A stretch of 64,000 bases of DNA from Marinobacter subterrani (GTDB lineage Bacteria; Pseudomonadota; Gammaproteobacteria; Pseudomonadales; Oleiphilaceae): positions 2,728,001 through 2,792,000 of the forward strand of contig NZ_LFBU01000001.1 of NCBI RefSeq assembly GCF_001045555.1, written 5' to 3'. The number at the start of each line of letters is the position of its first letter. The first letter of the stretch is position 1. The translations under genes and the position numbers were made by a program. A model generated the notes under the pieces. It was not told where the DNA came from. It did not search any database and was given only the letters and a program-made list of their open reading frames with translations. Positions 43,199-53,526 of the stretch are shown piece after piece.

Positions 43199-44519
43199 AA
43201 AGCCTGCGTCCGTAAAAGGAACCTTGCTTGCGCTGTTACTGCCCGCCGGAATTGGTCTAATGGGGGTAGCGTGGTTGGTCCATGGTTTGCTACTCGACCG
43301 AATGTCCCGGGAGTTCGTTGAAAGCCGACTGAAAGATGAAGTCGCTTTCCTTGAACACCAGATTCGCGACGCGAATGGTGAAGTTGACACTCTCCAGACG
43401 GGCGATTATTTCCAGGATGTTTTTCATCATGCCTTTGCCATACATACACCCGAACAGACCATCATTTCACCCGATACTTGGGAGCCCTTGTTAACGCCTC
43501 TGATTGAAAACGAAGAAGACGGAACCGTTCGCGTAGAAGATGCCGAAACCACTGATACTCCCTTAGACATCCTCGCCTACCGAAAGTCTTTTCAGGTCGG
43601 TGAAACACCCATCGTCGTAATCGTTTCTGAAGATCTGGGTGCGCTGAAACGCAGCCAAGCTGCACTTCATGCCTGGACCGCCGTAGTATCAGTTCTGTTG
43701 ATTATGCTCTTGGTCGCCGTGCTCTGGTTCGGTATCACGATGTCCATGCGACCGGTTGTCACACTCAAAGCCGCATTAAAAAGACTCCAGGACGGAGAGA
43801 TCTCCCGAATCAACGTTCAGTCGCCAGAGGAGTTCCACCCGCTGGTTCTTCAACTAAATCAGTTGCTGGACTCCTTAGATCAGCGACTGGAGCGCTCCAG
43901 GGACGCTCTCGCAAACCTGTCTCATAGCGTCAAAACTCCCATCGCAGCCGTCCGGCAGATACTGGAAGACGACACACGTCCTCTCGACACCAATCTAAGG
44001 CGCCAGATGGTGGAGCGACTAAGCGATATCGACAGGCAATTAGAAGCTGAAATGCGTCGAAGCCGTTTTGCAGGGCCCCAGATTGGAAAAAGCGCCTACC
44101 CCATAAAACAGGCACGGGATCTTTTGTGGATGCTCGGTCGTTTATATCCGGAAAAGTCGTTTGAACTATCGAGTTCTCTGCCTGAAGACAGCCGATGGCC
44201 GATAGAAGAACATGATCTAAATGAAGTATTGGGCAACTTACTCGACAATGCTGGCAAATGGTCTTCGAGATGCGTAGAGCTCTCTGTGGAACAAGGCAGC
44301 GGCTTCAAGCGAATAGTTGTTGCTGATGATGGCCCAGGGGTTAATCACGAGGATTTAGCCAGTTTGGGCCAAAGGGGTCTGCGGCTAGATGAGCAAACAC
44401 CTGGGCACGGTCTCGGCCTTGCTATCGTTCGAGATATAGTGACTCGCTATGAAGGTAAAATCAGCTTTTCGACTAAGTCCTGTAGCGGTTTACGCGTTTC
44501 TATCGAATTATTAAGATAA
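43185..44519 (+). CDS. copS: Sensor histidine kinase, probable copper sensor
   Basis: The 444-residue protein has a first membrane helix near residues 12-35 (LLALLLPAGIGLMGVAWLVH), a periplasmic domain of about 120 residues, a second helix (VVSVLLIMLLVAVLWFGITM), a HAMP segment, the H-box ANLSHSVKTPIAAVRQ, N-box NEVLGNLLDNAGKW, and G boxes VADDGPGV and GHGLGLAIV. The PhoQ/QseC-like H-box is unlike CusS. The periplasmic part has no obvious Met/His cluster, so copper sensing is inferred from position only. Confidence 0.88.
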   Translation: MRFLKKPASVKGTLLALLLPAGIGLMGVAWLVHGLLLDRMSREFVESRLKDEVAFLEHQIRDANGEVDTLQTGDYFQDVFHHAFAIHTPEQTIISPDTWEPLLTPLIENEEDGTVRVEDAETTDTPLDILAYRKSFQVGETPIVVIVSEDLGALKRSQAALHAWTAVVSVLLIMLLVAVLWFGITMSMRPVVTLKAALKRLQDGEISRINVQSPEEFHPLVLQLNQLLDSLDQRLERSRDALANLSHSVKTPIAAVRQILEDDTRPLDTNLRRQMVERLSDIDRQLEAEMRRSRFAGPQIGKSAYPIKQARDLLWMLGRLYPEKSFELSSSLPEDSRWPIEEHDLNEVLGNLLDNAGKWSSRCVELSVEQGSGFKRIVVADDGPGVNHEDLASLGQRGLRLDEQTPGHGLGLAIVRDIVTRYEGKISFSTKSCSGLRVSIELLR

Positions 44520-44523
44520 AATC

Positions 44524-44571
44524 GAATGTTCGCTTTTGTTTAGCTGCTACGGTCGCAAAGCGAACGTTCAA
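44524..44571 (+). repeat. Dispersed palindromic repeat, copy A
   Basis: Left arm GTTCGCTTT (44528-44536) and right arm AAAGCGAAC (44557-44565) are inverted repeats; the left part continues TGTTTAG. Copy B at 47546-47607 has the same arms in the same orientation, so the two bracket the mer operon. Confidence 0.75.
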
Positions 44572-44609
44572 ATTTTGGACAGTGCTCGCGTTGACCAGAG
44601 CCGGAGCGA

Positions 44610-46276
<1,667 letters not shown>

Positions 46277-46280
<4 letters not shown>

Positions 46281-46579
46281 TGCCCCTCCGGAGTCGCCTC
46301 TGAGGCCGTGGGAGTGGAGGGGTAACCAGCGTCGCTCGTGGCCTCGGTGAGCGCCTCTATGGAAGTGAGCGCATCGTTAAAGGTGACGACGGCTTCTCGA
46401 TCAGGGTAGCTCACGGAAACTTGCGACACCCCTTCCACCTTACTGAAGGCCAACTTGACGGTGATCGGACACGCGGCACAGGTCATGTCAGGCACCGAGA
46501 GAGTTACTGTTTGAGACGCAGCCCAGGAGGACATGCTGAGCAAAGTGAGGAACATGGCAAGTACAAACTGTTTACGCAT
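46277..46579 (-). CDS. merP: Periplasmic mercury-binding protein
   Basis: The 100-residue product has a signal peptide (MRKQFVLAMFLTLLSMSSWA) and the HMA fold with the metal site VPDMTCAACPITVKLAF, then VEGVSQVSVSYPDREAVVTF. It hands Hg(II) to MerT/MerF at the inner membrane. The C-terminus has a short extra tail (PTASEATPEGQ). It follows merT by 15 bp in the merTPFA order. Confidence 0.95.
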
Positions 46580-46594
46580 GAGAAAAATCTCCGT

Positions 46595-46951
46595 TTAGTA
46601 GAATAGAGGCAAAATGTAAGGGAACACTAATGCGACCAGTACCAGAGCCGTAACTACCCAAAAGATCACCTTATAGGTCTTTCGGACTTGAGGGATCGCA
46701 CACGTTTCACCGGGTGAGCATTGCTCTACAGGGCGATAGATTCGTCGCCAGGCAAAGAACATGGCGACGGTGGCCGCGCCAATGAACAGCGGTCGATAGG
46801 GCTCCAAAGCTGTCAGGTTGCCGATCCAGGCACCGGAAACGCCCAGAGTGATAAGTACCAATGGCCCGAGACAGCACGCCGAGGCAAGAAGTCCAGCCAT
46901 GCCCCCGACAGCGAGAGAAGCACCTCCGGATTTAGATTTGAATTTCGACAT
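46595..46951 (-). CDS. merT: Mercuric ion transporter MerT
   Basis: The 118-residue inner-membrane importer has three helices with the first-helix Cys pair in GLLASACCLGPLVLITLGVS and the cytoplasmic-loop cysteines in PVEQCSPGETCAIPQ. I chose the ATG at 46951, which gives the normal MSKFKSKSGG start; a longer frame to 47077 runs through the promoter and merR. First gene of the leftward operon. Confidence 0.94.
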   Translation of the reverse strand: MSKFKSKSGGASLAVGGMAGLLASACCLGPLVLITLGVSGAWIGNLTALEPYRPLFIGAATVAMFFAWRRIYRPVEQCSPGETCAIPQVRKTYKVIFWVVTALVLVALVFPYILPLFY

Positions 46952-46988
46952 GACGCTGACACCTGTTGCCCATGGACTCGATGCGATA

Positions 46989-47019
46989 AGGTTACTTCCG
47001 TAGTCAAGTACGGAGTCAA
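46989..47019 (-). promoter_or_regulatory. mer operator/promoter
   Basis: Read leftward: -35 TTGACT (47019-47014), the dyad CCGTAC...TACGG (46998-47013 as CCGTAGTCAAGTACGG), and -10 TAACCT (46994-46989), 19 bp apart. This is the classic MerR-activated PT promoter lying between merT and the divergent merR. Confidence 0.92.
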
Positions 47020-47024
47020 GCAGT

Positions 47025-47459
47025 ATGTCGGTTAAAGCCAGTTCACTGACTATTGGCGGCTTGGCCAAGGCGGCCAATGTAAATGTCGAGACGATCCGCT
47101 ATTACCAGCGGCGAGGTCTGTTGTCGGAACCCAAACGACCTCTAGGTGGTATTCGACGCTACGGTTCCGCCGATATTGATCGGCTGACATTTGTTAAAAC
47201 GGCGCAGCAGCTGGGTTTCAGTCTCGACGAGGTCGGCGACCTTTTAAGGTTGGAAGATGGCACTCACTGTCAGGAAGCCAGTGCGCTCGCCGAGCACAAG
47301 CTGAAGGATGTGCGTGAAAAGATCGAAAGGCTGGTCAAAATTGAGAAGGCTCTGAGCGACATGGTCAGTCAATGCCACGCACGGCCGGACAGCATCGCGT
47401 GCCCGCTCATTGCATCTCTACATGAGGGAGACATTGGAACAAAAAGCCAAAGGGATTAG
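47025..47459 (+). CDS. merR: Mercury-responsive regulator MerR
   Basis: The 144-residue repressor/activator has the N-terminal winged HTH ([32 protein letters not shown]) and the three Hg ligands: Cys in DGTHCQEA, Cys in VSQCHARPD and Cys in SIACPLI. It is divergent from merTPFA and overlaps no other gene. A full-length, normal MerR. Confidence 0.95.
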   Translation: MSVKASSLTIGGLAKAANVNVETIRYYQRRGLLSEPKRPLGGIRRYGSADIDRLTFVKTAQQLGFSLDEVGDLLRLEDGTHCQEASALAEHKLKDVREKIERLVKIEKALSDMVSQCHARPDSIACPLIASLHEGDIGTKSQRD

Positions 47460-47545
47460 CTTCTGAACCAATCGACCTCTTGAGGCTCTACCCCGTCACT
47501 GCGGACACTACGAAAAGATAGGCAGATTTATCGAACCGAGGTGCG

Positions 47546-47607
47546 CGAACGTTCGCTTTTGTTTAGTGAGCCTGGGATACGGGACGGTCGCGAAGCGAAC
47601 ATTCAAA
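47546..47607 (+). repeat. Dispersed palindromic repeat, copy B
   Basis: Left arm GTTCGCTTT (47551-47559) and right arm GAAGCGAAC (47592-47600); left part GTTCGCTTTTGTTTAG is identical to copy A over 16 bp, right part differs from copy A at 2 of 20 positions, and the spacer is longer. Confidence 0.75.
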
Positions 47608-47677
47608 ACCAACCACCGTTTGAGGCCGGCGATGTCATGTTTGTCAGGTTAAGTCCATTCTGTCTCATTTTGTCACC

Positions 47678-48265
47678 CTAGCGAGCACCGTTGTATGAAA
47701 CCGCCGCCTTGTTGATACCTATATCGGCTCTCATTGAGTTCGTGAGCTTGAGTGCTGCTTCTCGGATATTCGCCCAAGTCGTACCTTTTCCGTCATATAT
47801 CAAGGCAAGGAGCATATCTATCAAATTGTCGTTCGCGTCCATTACTTCCTGAGGAGCCAGCATCGCCAAATATGCATAAAGCCGTAGCCTTTCAGTCTCG
47901 AAAGCCTCTTGTTCTTCAGCTGTTAATCCCGCTCGTTTACCAAGCGCCGTCAATTCTATTTTTGCTAGGAGAGAGGCAACGATATCCAAGCAAGCTCGAT
48001 AGATGAGCAATTTATCGTTGTGCTCTCTGAGGTGAGTCTCCTTAAAAATCTCATAGTCCTTTCTGATGGAAACCAGTTGTTCATCATTTTTTGCACGAAG
48101 ATTGGATCGTAACTCTTCCAATTCCTGCTGATGGCTATGCCGCTGATTGTCCATGAGCCGAGTAGCCCACACTTTTCCCAGCCAGCTTGAAAGGGCGACT
48201 ACAATAAATCCTGCTCCTCCGAGTGAGCCGAGGATCCAGGCAGTCAGGCTCGCATAGTGCTCCAT
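47678..48265 (-). CDS. Membrane-anchored coiled-coil protein of unknown function
   Basis: I do not recognise a family. The 195-residue product has one N-terminal membrane helix (AWILGSLGGAGFIVVALSSW), then a long charged helix (RHSHQQELEELRSNLRAKND, then QLVSIRKDYEIFKETHLREH) expected to form a coiled coil, and a helical C-terminal half. It lies 12 bp after the gene 48278-49303 on the same strand, so the two form a pair. A membrane-anchored partner of a soluble effector is one reading. Confidence 0.75.
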   Translation of the reverse strand: MEHYASLTAWILGSLGGAGFIVVALSSWLGKVWATRLMDNQRHSHQQELEELRSNLRAKNDEQLVSIRKDYEIFKETHLREHNDKLLIYRACLDIVASLLAKIELTALGKRAGLTAEEQEAFETERLRLYAYLAMLAPQEVMDANDNLIDMLLALIYDGKGTTWANIREAALKLTNSMRADIGINKAAVSYNGAR

Positions 48266-48277
48266 GCTCTTGCTCTC

Positions 48278-49303
48278 CTAGCGATGCAAAACCATTTCAG
48301 AAATATCTTCTAGCGAGCCAAGCTCGACGAAAAACGCTTTAAGCTCGACCTCCTCTTTTCGCCTTCGTCGAAGAACGCAACGGTGCTCCTTTTGGTAAGA
48401 GAAGGAAATGTGCTTCCAAAACTCCTGATTCATATCTTTAGGGATATCGTTGAAAGGGTCGTAATAGTAGACATTGCCCTCCAAGAACTCCCAGTCCGGA
48501 TATTGCTGAGTGAATGCTTTCCGCAAGCGATCTATGAATGCCTTTTTGTCTTTAATGATGAGAGCCGCATCTGCTTCGAAATCGGTTGGCATGCGACGAC
48601 TGATGTCTGTACATGTGCAGAACAAAAAGTAGTCATCCATCATGAATTTCAAGTCAACCGTTCCTTTTTCAATGGGAAGTGCATGGCCCTGAAATTTAAC
48701 GCTAGTCTCACCGTCCATGGCCTCTGTAAAAGCTTTCAGCTTATAAGGTCTTGCTGTTTCAAGATCCTTAACGGCTCGGAGATGGCTCCCTTTTGCGTAT
48801 TCGGACGCAGGCGATATGCGCAACCTGCCGTGATGAAAGGCGTCTTTGATGTACTGTTTCTTTGAGAATTTCACCAACCAATCACCTTTAACCTCTGCTC
48901 TTCCTTCAAACATTTTCACGCCAGGAGGAGTTCCGTCGGAGAAATAGGCGTTCAGTTGCTCTAGACCTTCTGACATGGAATCTTTAGTCAGAATGCCACG
49001 CCAGTTCGTTTCTTCGATAATTTCTGTGAATAGTCTGCCTAGGCGATTATCGTTTGCTAGCATAGGCGTCGGCATGATCTGACCCTTGTGATTGAGGTCG
49101 AGTCCATTCATAAACACGTCCCTGAACCTCTCCAATATGGCTTCATCAGACTGGAGCAACAGGTAGGGCTGCTTGTAGTAAGACAGCCTCCATAGATCAT
49201 GCAATGCTAGTTTCCCGTCGTTTTGGCTAGCTTCATGATGTAGCTCTTGTTCGCGCTTTTTGAACCAGTCGTAAGTGGCAGCAGCTCTATAAGACAGAAC
49301 CAT
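48278..49303 (-). CDS. Uncharacterised protein, possibly DUF2971-like
   Basis: The 341-residue soluble protein has no signal or membrane segment. The C-terminal half (YFLFCTCTDISRRMPTDFEA, YYYDPFNDIP, then FWKHISFSYQKEHRCVLRRR) recalls DUF2971-type proteins, in which an S-Y-Q-K-E-x-R block near the end is usual; I am not certain. The N-terminal ~130 residues are mostly helical. It precedes the membrane coiled-coil gene by 12 bp. Island location and gene pairing would suit a defence or toxin role, but nothing catalytic is evident. Confidence 0.65.
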   Translation of the reverse strand: MVLSYRAAATYDWFKKREQELHHEASQNDGKLALHDLWRLSYYKQPYLLLQSDEAILERFRDVFMNGLDLNHKGQIMPTPMLANDNRLGRLFTEIIEETNWRGILTKDSMSEGLEQLNAYFSDGTPPGVKMFEGRAEVKGDWLVKFSKKQYIKDAFHHGRLRISPASEYAKGSHLRAVKDLETARPYKLKAFTEAMDGETSVKFQGHALPIEKGTVDLKFMMDDYFLFCTCTDISRRMPTDFEADAALIIKDKKAFIDRLRKAFTQQYPDWEFLEGNVYYYDPFNDIPKDMNQEFWKHISFSYQKEHRCVLRRRRKEEVELKAFFVELGSLEDISEMVLHR

Positions 49304-49369
49304 ATCGACGCTCTCCCTCGAATGCTCTGATGGTCAGATCAATTGATTCGGGTTCTACCCACGAAAAGT

Positions 49370-49568
49370 AGACACTCGGTAATGCACATCTGCGCTCATA
49401 TTCTACCGGACCGAGATAGCACAAAGCGGAGTGTCGTCTTTTTCGGTTATAAAACACTTCGATGTACCCGAAGGTAGCGGATTTGGCTACCGCGATCGAA
49501 TCAAAAAGCTCGGCGTAGATCAGCTCCTCCTTGAGGCGACTCAAAACGAAAGCGTCCGGTGATCCCAT
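49370..49568 (-). pseudogene. C-terminal remnant of an IS3-family transposase
   Basis: The frame contains PDAFVLSRLKEELIYAELFD and FGYIEVFYNRKRRHSALCYL followed by GPVEYE, the conserved end of the IS3/IS150 DDE domain including the catalytic Glu region. The upstream two-thirds of the gene and orfA are missing, and the sequence after GPVEYE is unrelated. A decayed insertion sequence. Confidence 0.85.
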
Positions 49569-49653
49569 CTTGCGCCTGTCGCTGGATCCCCTTTCCCTTG
49601 AGGCAACGACAAACGTGCCTAAATTTGGAGACTGATGAACATTGCTACGATTA

Positions 49654-49661
49654 GTATGAGC
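49654..49661 (+). repeat. Left target-site duplication of IS66
   Basis: GTATGAGC, repeated exactly at 52098-52105. IS66 elements make 8-bp duplications. Confidence 0.93.
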
Positions 49662-49676
49662 GTAAGCGTCCGGGCA

Positions 49677-51242
49677 TCACACCTTGTCAGGTATAGCCGG
49701 CTTCCAGTTGTGGGGCAATAGCTCGTCGATGGCGTTGTTTTTCTGCGTCGGCAGGCGGGTCAGCACATCTTTGAGGTAGGCATAGGGATCATGCCCGTTC
49801 AGCTTGGCTGACTGGATCAGAGTCATGACCGCCGCAGCACGCCGGCCACTGCGTAGTGATCCCGCGAACAGCCAGTTGGAACGGCCCAGCGCCCAGGGCC
49901 GGATCTGGTTTTCCACCCAGTTGTTATCGATGGGCACAGCACCATCGTCCAGGTAGCGCGTCAGCGCTTCCCAGCGTTTGAGGCTGTAATCCAGGGCTTT
50001 GGCTGTGCCGGAGCCATCCGGCACTTTCTGTCGGTGGGCCAGCATCCATTGATGCAAGGCGTCAGCAATCGGTCGGGCTTTTGTTTCCCGGATCTCCTGC
50101 CGTTTGTCCGGTGGCAGGTCTTTGGTATCCCGCTCGATCTCGTAGAGGGTACCGATGTATTCCAGGGCTTTGGCCGCCAACTCACTCTTGTTGGCTTCGT
50201 GCAGGTCGTAGAACTTGCGTCGGGCGTGGGCCATGCAGCCGATTTCGATGATGCCGTTGCCGAACCCGGCCTTGTAGCCAGCATAATCATCACACACCAG
50301 CTTGCCCGGCCAGTCGCCCAGGAAGGTGCGGGCGTGTTCGCCCGCGCGGCTGGGCGCGAAGTCGTAAACGGTGGCTTTCAGATCTGAGAACGGCGTGGTG
50401 CAGTAGGCCCAGACGTAGGCTTTGTGGGTTTTCTTCTTGCCCGGAGCCAGCATGCTCACCGGGGTTTCATCGGCATGCAGAACGTTGTGTTCCAGCAAGG
50501 TGTTTCGCAGTGCATCCGCCAGGGGCTGCAACTGCACACCGCAGGCACCGACCCATTCGGCCAGAGTGGAGCGCGGGATTTCCAGGCCGGCACGGCCGAA
50601 GATGCGTTCCTGGCGGTACAGCGGCAAGTGGTCGGCGTACTTGGCCACCAGGACCTGAGCCAACAGACCGGAGGTAGGTATTCCCTTATCGATCACCTGC
50701 GCCGGTACCGGTGCCTGGATCAGCGTCTCGCATTTGTCGCAGGCCCACTTGCCCCGGATGTGGCGCTCCACCGTGAACTCGCCGGGGACATAATCCAGCT
50801 TCTCACTGACGTCCTCGCCAATGCGCTTGAGCTGGCAGCCACACTGGCATTGGGTATTGTCCGGTTCGTGGTGGATCAGGGTACGGGGCAGTTCCGGTGG
50901 CAGCGGTGTACGCTTGGGCTTTTGCTTGGGCCGGGCAGCCTTCTGCTCCTCGGTCATCGCCTGGTCCAGCTCGGCTTCGATCGCCGCCAGGTCGCTGTCG
51001 ATCAATTCATCCAGCAGCTTGCCCTGAACGGCGTCCAGTTGCTCGCTGCGCCGGGCGTACTTGTGGCGCTTGAGGATGGCTACTTCGTGAGTCAGCTTCT
51101 CGATGATGGCGTTGCTGCGCACCAACTCTCGCTCCTTCAGGCCCAAGACTTGATCCTTGGCGTCTAGAGAGTCCATCAGTTCCGTCGCCAGGGCACGGAG
51201 CTGATCGGCAGAGAGTTGGTTGATATCGGGGCGCTGAGTCAT
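49677..51242 (-). CDS. tnpC: IS66 transposase TnpC
   Basis: The 521-residue DDE transposase has an N-terminal leucine-rich helical region, a zinc-binding segment (CGCQLKRIGEDVSEKLDYVP then WACDKCE), the DDE residues in LHADETPVSM, LVCDDYAGYK and NNWVENQIRPWALGRSNWLF, and the IS66 C-terminal domain (LPHNWKP). Full length. Confidence 0.95.
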   Translation of the reverse strand: MTQRPDINQLSADQLRALATELMDSLDAKDQVLGLKERELVRSNAIIEKLTHEVAILKRHKYARRSEQLDAVQGKLLDELIDSDLAAIEAELDQAMTEEQKAARPKQKPKRTPLPPELPRTLIHHEPDNTQCQCGCQLKRIGEDVSEKLDYVPGEFTVERHIRGKWACDKCETLIQAPVPAQVIDKGIPTSGLLAQVLVAKYADHLPLYRQERIFGRAGLEIPRSTLAEWVGACGVQLQPLADALRNTLLEHNVLHADETPVSMLAPGKKKTHKAYVWAYCTTPFSDLKATVYDFAPSRAGEHARTFLGDWPGKLVCDDYAGYKAGFGNGIIEIGCMAHARRKFYDLHEANKSELAAKALEYIGTLYEIERDTKDLPPDKRQEIRETKARPIADALHQWMLAHRQKVPDGSGTAKALDYSLKRWEALTRYLDDGAVPIDNNWVENQIRPWALGRSNWLFAGSLRSGRRAAAVMTLIQSAKLNGHDPYAYLKDVLTRLPTQKNNAIDELLPHNWKPAIPDKV

Positions 51243-51317
51243 GCCGCCTAGTATGCCAAGTCCCTGTGCGGCAAGCGATTCGCGGTTCTGGCTATAGCAG
51301 CATTACGGCACTTGTGG

Positions 51318-51653
51318 TTACAGGATGGAGATGACGCCTTCCGCGCCAAGGCGCTGCCAGGGCAGGCCCTGAACCAGAGCGGACAACTGTTCCTCGGTCA
51401 GGCGCAGTTGGTCACCGCGCCAGGTTTCACCCCAGTGGAACTTGCCCCGGTTCAGCCGGCGGGCACACAGCCAGATACCGAGGCCATCGTGGATCAGCAC
51501 CTTCATCCGGTTGCCGCGTTTGTTGGCGAACAGATAGGCGCAATGCGGCCTGGCCGAACCAAACACCTGGATGACTCGCGCCAGCGCCTTGTCCGGCCCC
51601 GCCCGCATATCCAGTGGTTCGGTGGCCAGCCAGATCTCGTCGATACGGATCAT
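51318..51653 (-). CDS. tnpB: IS66 accessory protein TnpB
   Basis: The 111-residue protein has the IS66 Orf2 signature (IWLATEPLDMRAGPDKALAR, FANKRGNRMKVLIHDGLGIW, RLNRGKFHW). I chose the ATG at 51653 because its ATGA overlaps the tnpA stop and it gives the family start MIRIDEIWL. Needed for IS66 transposition in an undefined way. Confidence 0.93.
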   Translation of the reverse strand: MIRIDEIWLATEPLDMRAGPDKALARVIQVFGSARPHCAYLFANKRGNRMKVLIHDGLGIWLCARRLNRGKFHWGETWRGDQLRLTEEQLSALVQGLPWQRLGAEGVISIL

Positions 51654-52015
51654 CCCAACAGGCCCCGGAGCAAAGCAGCACATTGATGCGCCTGCTCCGC
51701 AGGCCACTCCACCACAACCGCACCACCGGCGCGGGGAATCTCGATACGGATGGTGCTACGCTTGTCCGAGACCGACGGGTTGCTCGGTGCTGAGGTTGCC
51801 GCTGGCAGTTTGACCGGTACAAATTCCGGCGTTTTATCCGCTCGCTGCGCTTCACTCATCCAGCGCCGGACCATGTTGGCGTTGAGGCCGTTATCCAGGG
51901 CGATCCGGGAAACGGAGGCACCAGGTGCCAGGCATTGGGCGACAATCTCGGCCTTGAATTCGCGGGAAAAGCGGCGACGGCGCTGGTAGGGTTTGGTTAC
52001 GCTTAAGTCGTTCAT
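51650..52015 (-). CDS. tnpA: IS66 protein TnpA
   Basis: The 121-residue protein has an HTH of the transposase_8 type (RRRRFSREFKAEIVAQCLAP, SVSRIALDNGLNANMVRRWM) and a short C-terminal domain. First gene of the element; a 9-bp inverted repeat (GTGTCCACT / AGTGGACAC, 52021-52046) lies just upstream, possibly at its promoter. Confidence 0.92.
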   Translation of the reverse strand: MNDLSVTKPYQRRRRFSREFKAEIVAQCLAPGASVSRIALDNGLNANMVRRWMSEAQRADKTPEFVPVKLPAATSAPSNPSVSDKRSTIRIEIPRAGGAVVVEWPAEQAHQCAALLRGLLG

Positions 52016-52097
52016 GTTAAGTGTCCACTAGAAAATAAGTGGACACTATCCTGACGGCGGCAGCGCCTGACTCAAGATGGGATTACCGGCCGCTTAC

Positions 52098-52105
52098 GTA
52101 TGAGC
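52098..52105 (+). repeat. Right target-site duplication of IS66
   Basis: GTATGAGC, identical to 49654-49661. Confidence 0.93.
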
Positions 52106-52110
52106 GCCGA

Positions 52111-53526
52111 TTAGTCTCCGACAATATTGCTTCTTGCGAAAACGGTAATCGACTTCGCACCTCTAGAGAGGGCAACGTAGAGGTGTTTAGAGTTCATGTC
52201 GTCAGCATCGAGTATCAGACTGTGATCACATTCGAGGCCTTTTAGCAGAAGGGTAGAGCCAATGGCCCTAGATGGAATTCGCTTATCACCTTGGTGCCGT
52301 CTTTGTTCCCTGATCTTTGCAGCCGCATCTCGAATTGAAAGCTCCGGATCATCGACCGCCTTTTGCAGAGCGTCCTTTAGTGCGTTGAAGGCGGCTTTCC
52401 TGTAAACCCTGACTCCCGCTTTATTCTCAACTTGCCTCAAAGCTTCCAGCAAATCCTCACGCCTCCCTTCTTGGGCAAGACGCATGAGAAAAAACTCAAC
52501 CGGATTAGGGGGTGTTCTATTTCTCCCGGACTGAATCGTATCGAGTCTGCCCATCGTCTTTTCCGTTTCCACATTAGTCATTATGCCAGAGCATGCTTGT
52601 AGGAGGTTGCGAACCAAGTGACTGCCATTCGAGCGATCGAATCTGGATGCGGCTTCGATCACATCGCGTAGATCGACAGGCTCAACAACATCTAAGCCTC
52701 GTGTCTGCTGAGCGAAGTTATGCCTAGATGTAGGGTTTTTGGAGTTTCCCAAAACGAGAATCGAGTCGTTTGGGTTATCTTTAAGCAATGAGTAGTGTGC
52801 ACCGCGTTGGCTTTGACTATCAGTGGAAGAAACGCCTGTAATTTCATTAAATCGGACAAGTTTAGGGCACGAGTTGAGGTCAATTTTTTGGCCCGCCAAT
52901 AGTGCCTCCCTGCATTGCAGTATCCAGCTGCCGAGCTCCAGCGTGCCGGTGTTATGCCAGCGCCAAGGGAAGTCTAAGGTTTTCAGCACCGGGAAATACT
53001 CCCGAACATCTTCGTTCCACCTTGGCATCGGCCCACCAAAATTAAAGATACATTGCATGGGGTCCCCAAAAACCACCGACGGCAATGCGCTGGATAATGC
53101 CTGGATCAATTGATGTTGATCCATGTTGCAGTCTTGATACTCGTCCACGAGTATGCGGGAATAGGAAGCCTTTATGATGTCTTGAATTTGACCAGTCCCA
53201 AGGGCGGCGAGAACGGTTCTTCTCAGTTCAGGGTAAAAAGCTTTGGGCTGCTCAGGCTGAGATTTAAGTGGGCATAAGCTTGGGAAATAGCTGGCTAGTC
53301 TCAATGCCCAACCATCAATAGTTGTCACGACGTAATTCTGTGGCGGTACCAACAGTCGTCTAAGTTTTTGTTTGAGAGCTGCTACTCCAGCTGTCGTATG
53401 TGTCAAAACCAGGTATGGCTTTTTTGGCGTAACAGCGAGCGTGTCGGTTATAAGGTGTGTTTTGCCGCAACCTGCGGGCGCAACAATAAGGCCACGTTGC
53501 GCCTCCAATACAGCTTCCACGCTCAT
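52111..53526 (-). CDS. gajB: Gabija protein GajB (UvrD-like helicase)
   Basis: The 471-residue superfamily-1 helicase has Walker A VAPAGCGKT near residue 15, TTAGVAALKQKL, Walker B RILVDEYQDCNMDQHQL, FGDPMQCIF, and the C-terminal lobe TLLLKGLECDHSLILDAD and LYVALSRGAKSITVFA (motif VI). Short UvrD-like helicases directly behind an OLD-type nuclease gene define Gabija, whose complex cuts and degrades phage DNA when nucleotides fall. I chose the ATG at 53526, overlapping the gajA stop (ATGA). The gene looks intact, but its promoter lies upstream of the broken gajA. Confidence 0.85.
   Translation of the reverse strand: MSVEAVLEAQRGLIVAPAGCGKTHLITDTLAVTPKKPYLVLTHTTAGVAALKQKLRRLLVPPQNYVVTTIDGWALRLASYFPSLCPLKSQPEQPKAFYPELRRTVLAALGTGQIQDIIKASYSRILVDEYQDCNMDQHQLIQALSSALPSVVFGDPMQCIFNFGGPMPRWNEDVREYFPVLKTLDFPWRWHNTGTLELGSWILQCREALLAGQKIDLNSCPKLVRFNEITGVSSTDSQSQRGAHYSLLKDNPNDSILVLGNSKNPTSRHNFAQQTRGLDVVEPVDLRDVIEAASRFDRSNGSHLVRNLLQACSGIMTNVETEKTMGRLDTIQSGRNRTPPNPVEFFLMRLAQEGRREDLLEALRQVENKAGVRVYRKAAFNALKDALQKAVDDPELSIRDAAAKIREQRRHQGDKRIPSRAIGSTLLLKGLECDHSLILDADDMNSKHLYVALSRGAKSITVFARSNIVGD

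Larger units (their letters stand above)
49662..52097 (-). mobile_element. Complete IS66-family element
   Basis: A 2436-bp element with ends GTAAGCGTCCGG (left) and, inverted, GTAAGCGGCCGG (right), about 15 of 19 matching, and an exact 8-bp target duplication GTATGAGC. It carries tnpA, tnpB and tnpC on the minus strand, all intact. It inserted 14 bp beyond the gajB stop codon. Confidence 0.94.

Noticed and set aside
52021..52046. 9-bp inverted repeat upstream of IS66 tnpA considered as the element end.
   Set aside because: The true end at 52097 is fixed by the GTAAGC terminus and the exact 8-bp target duplication.
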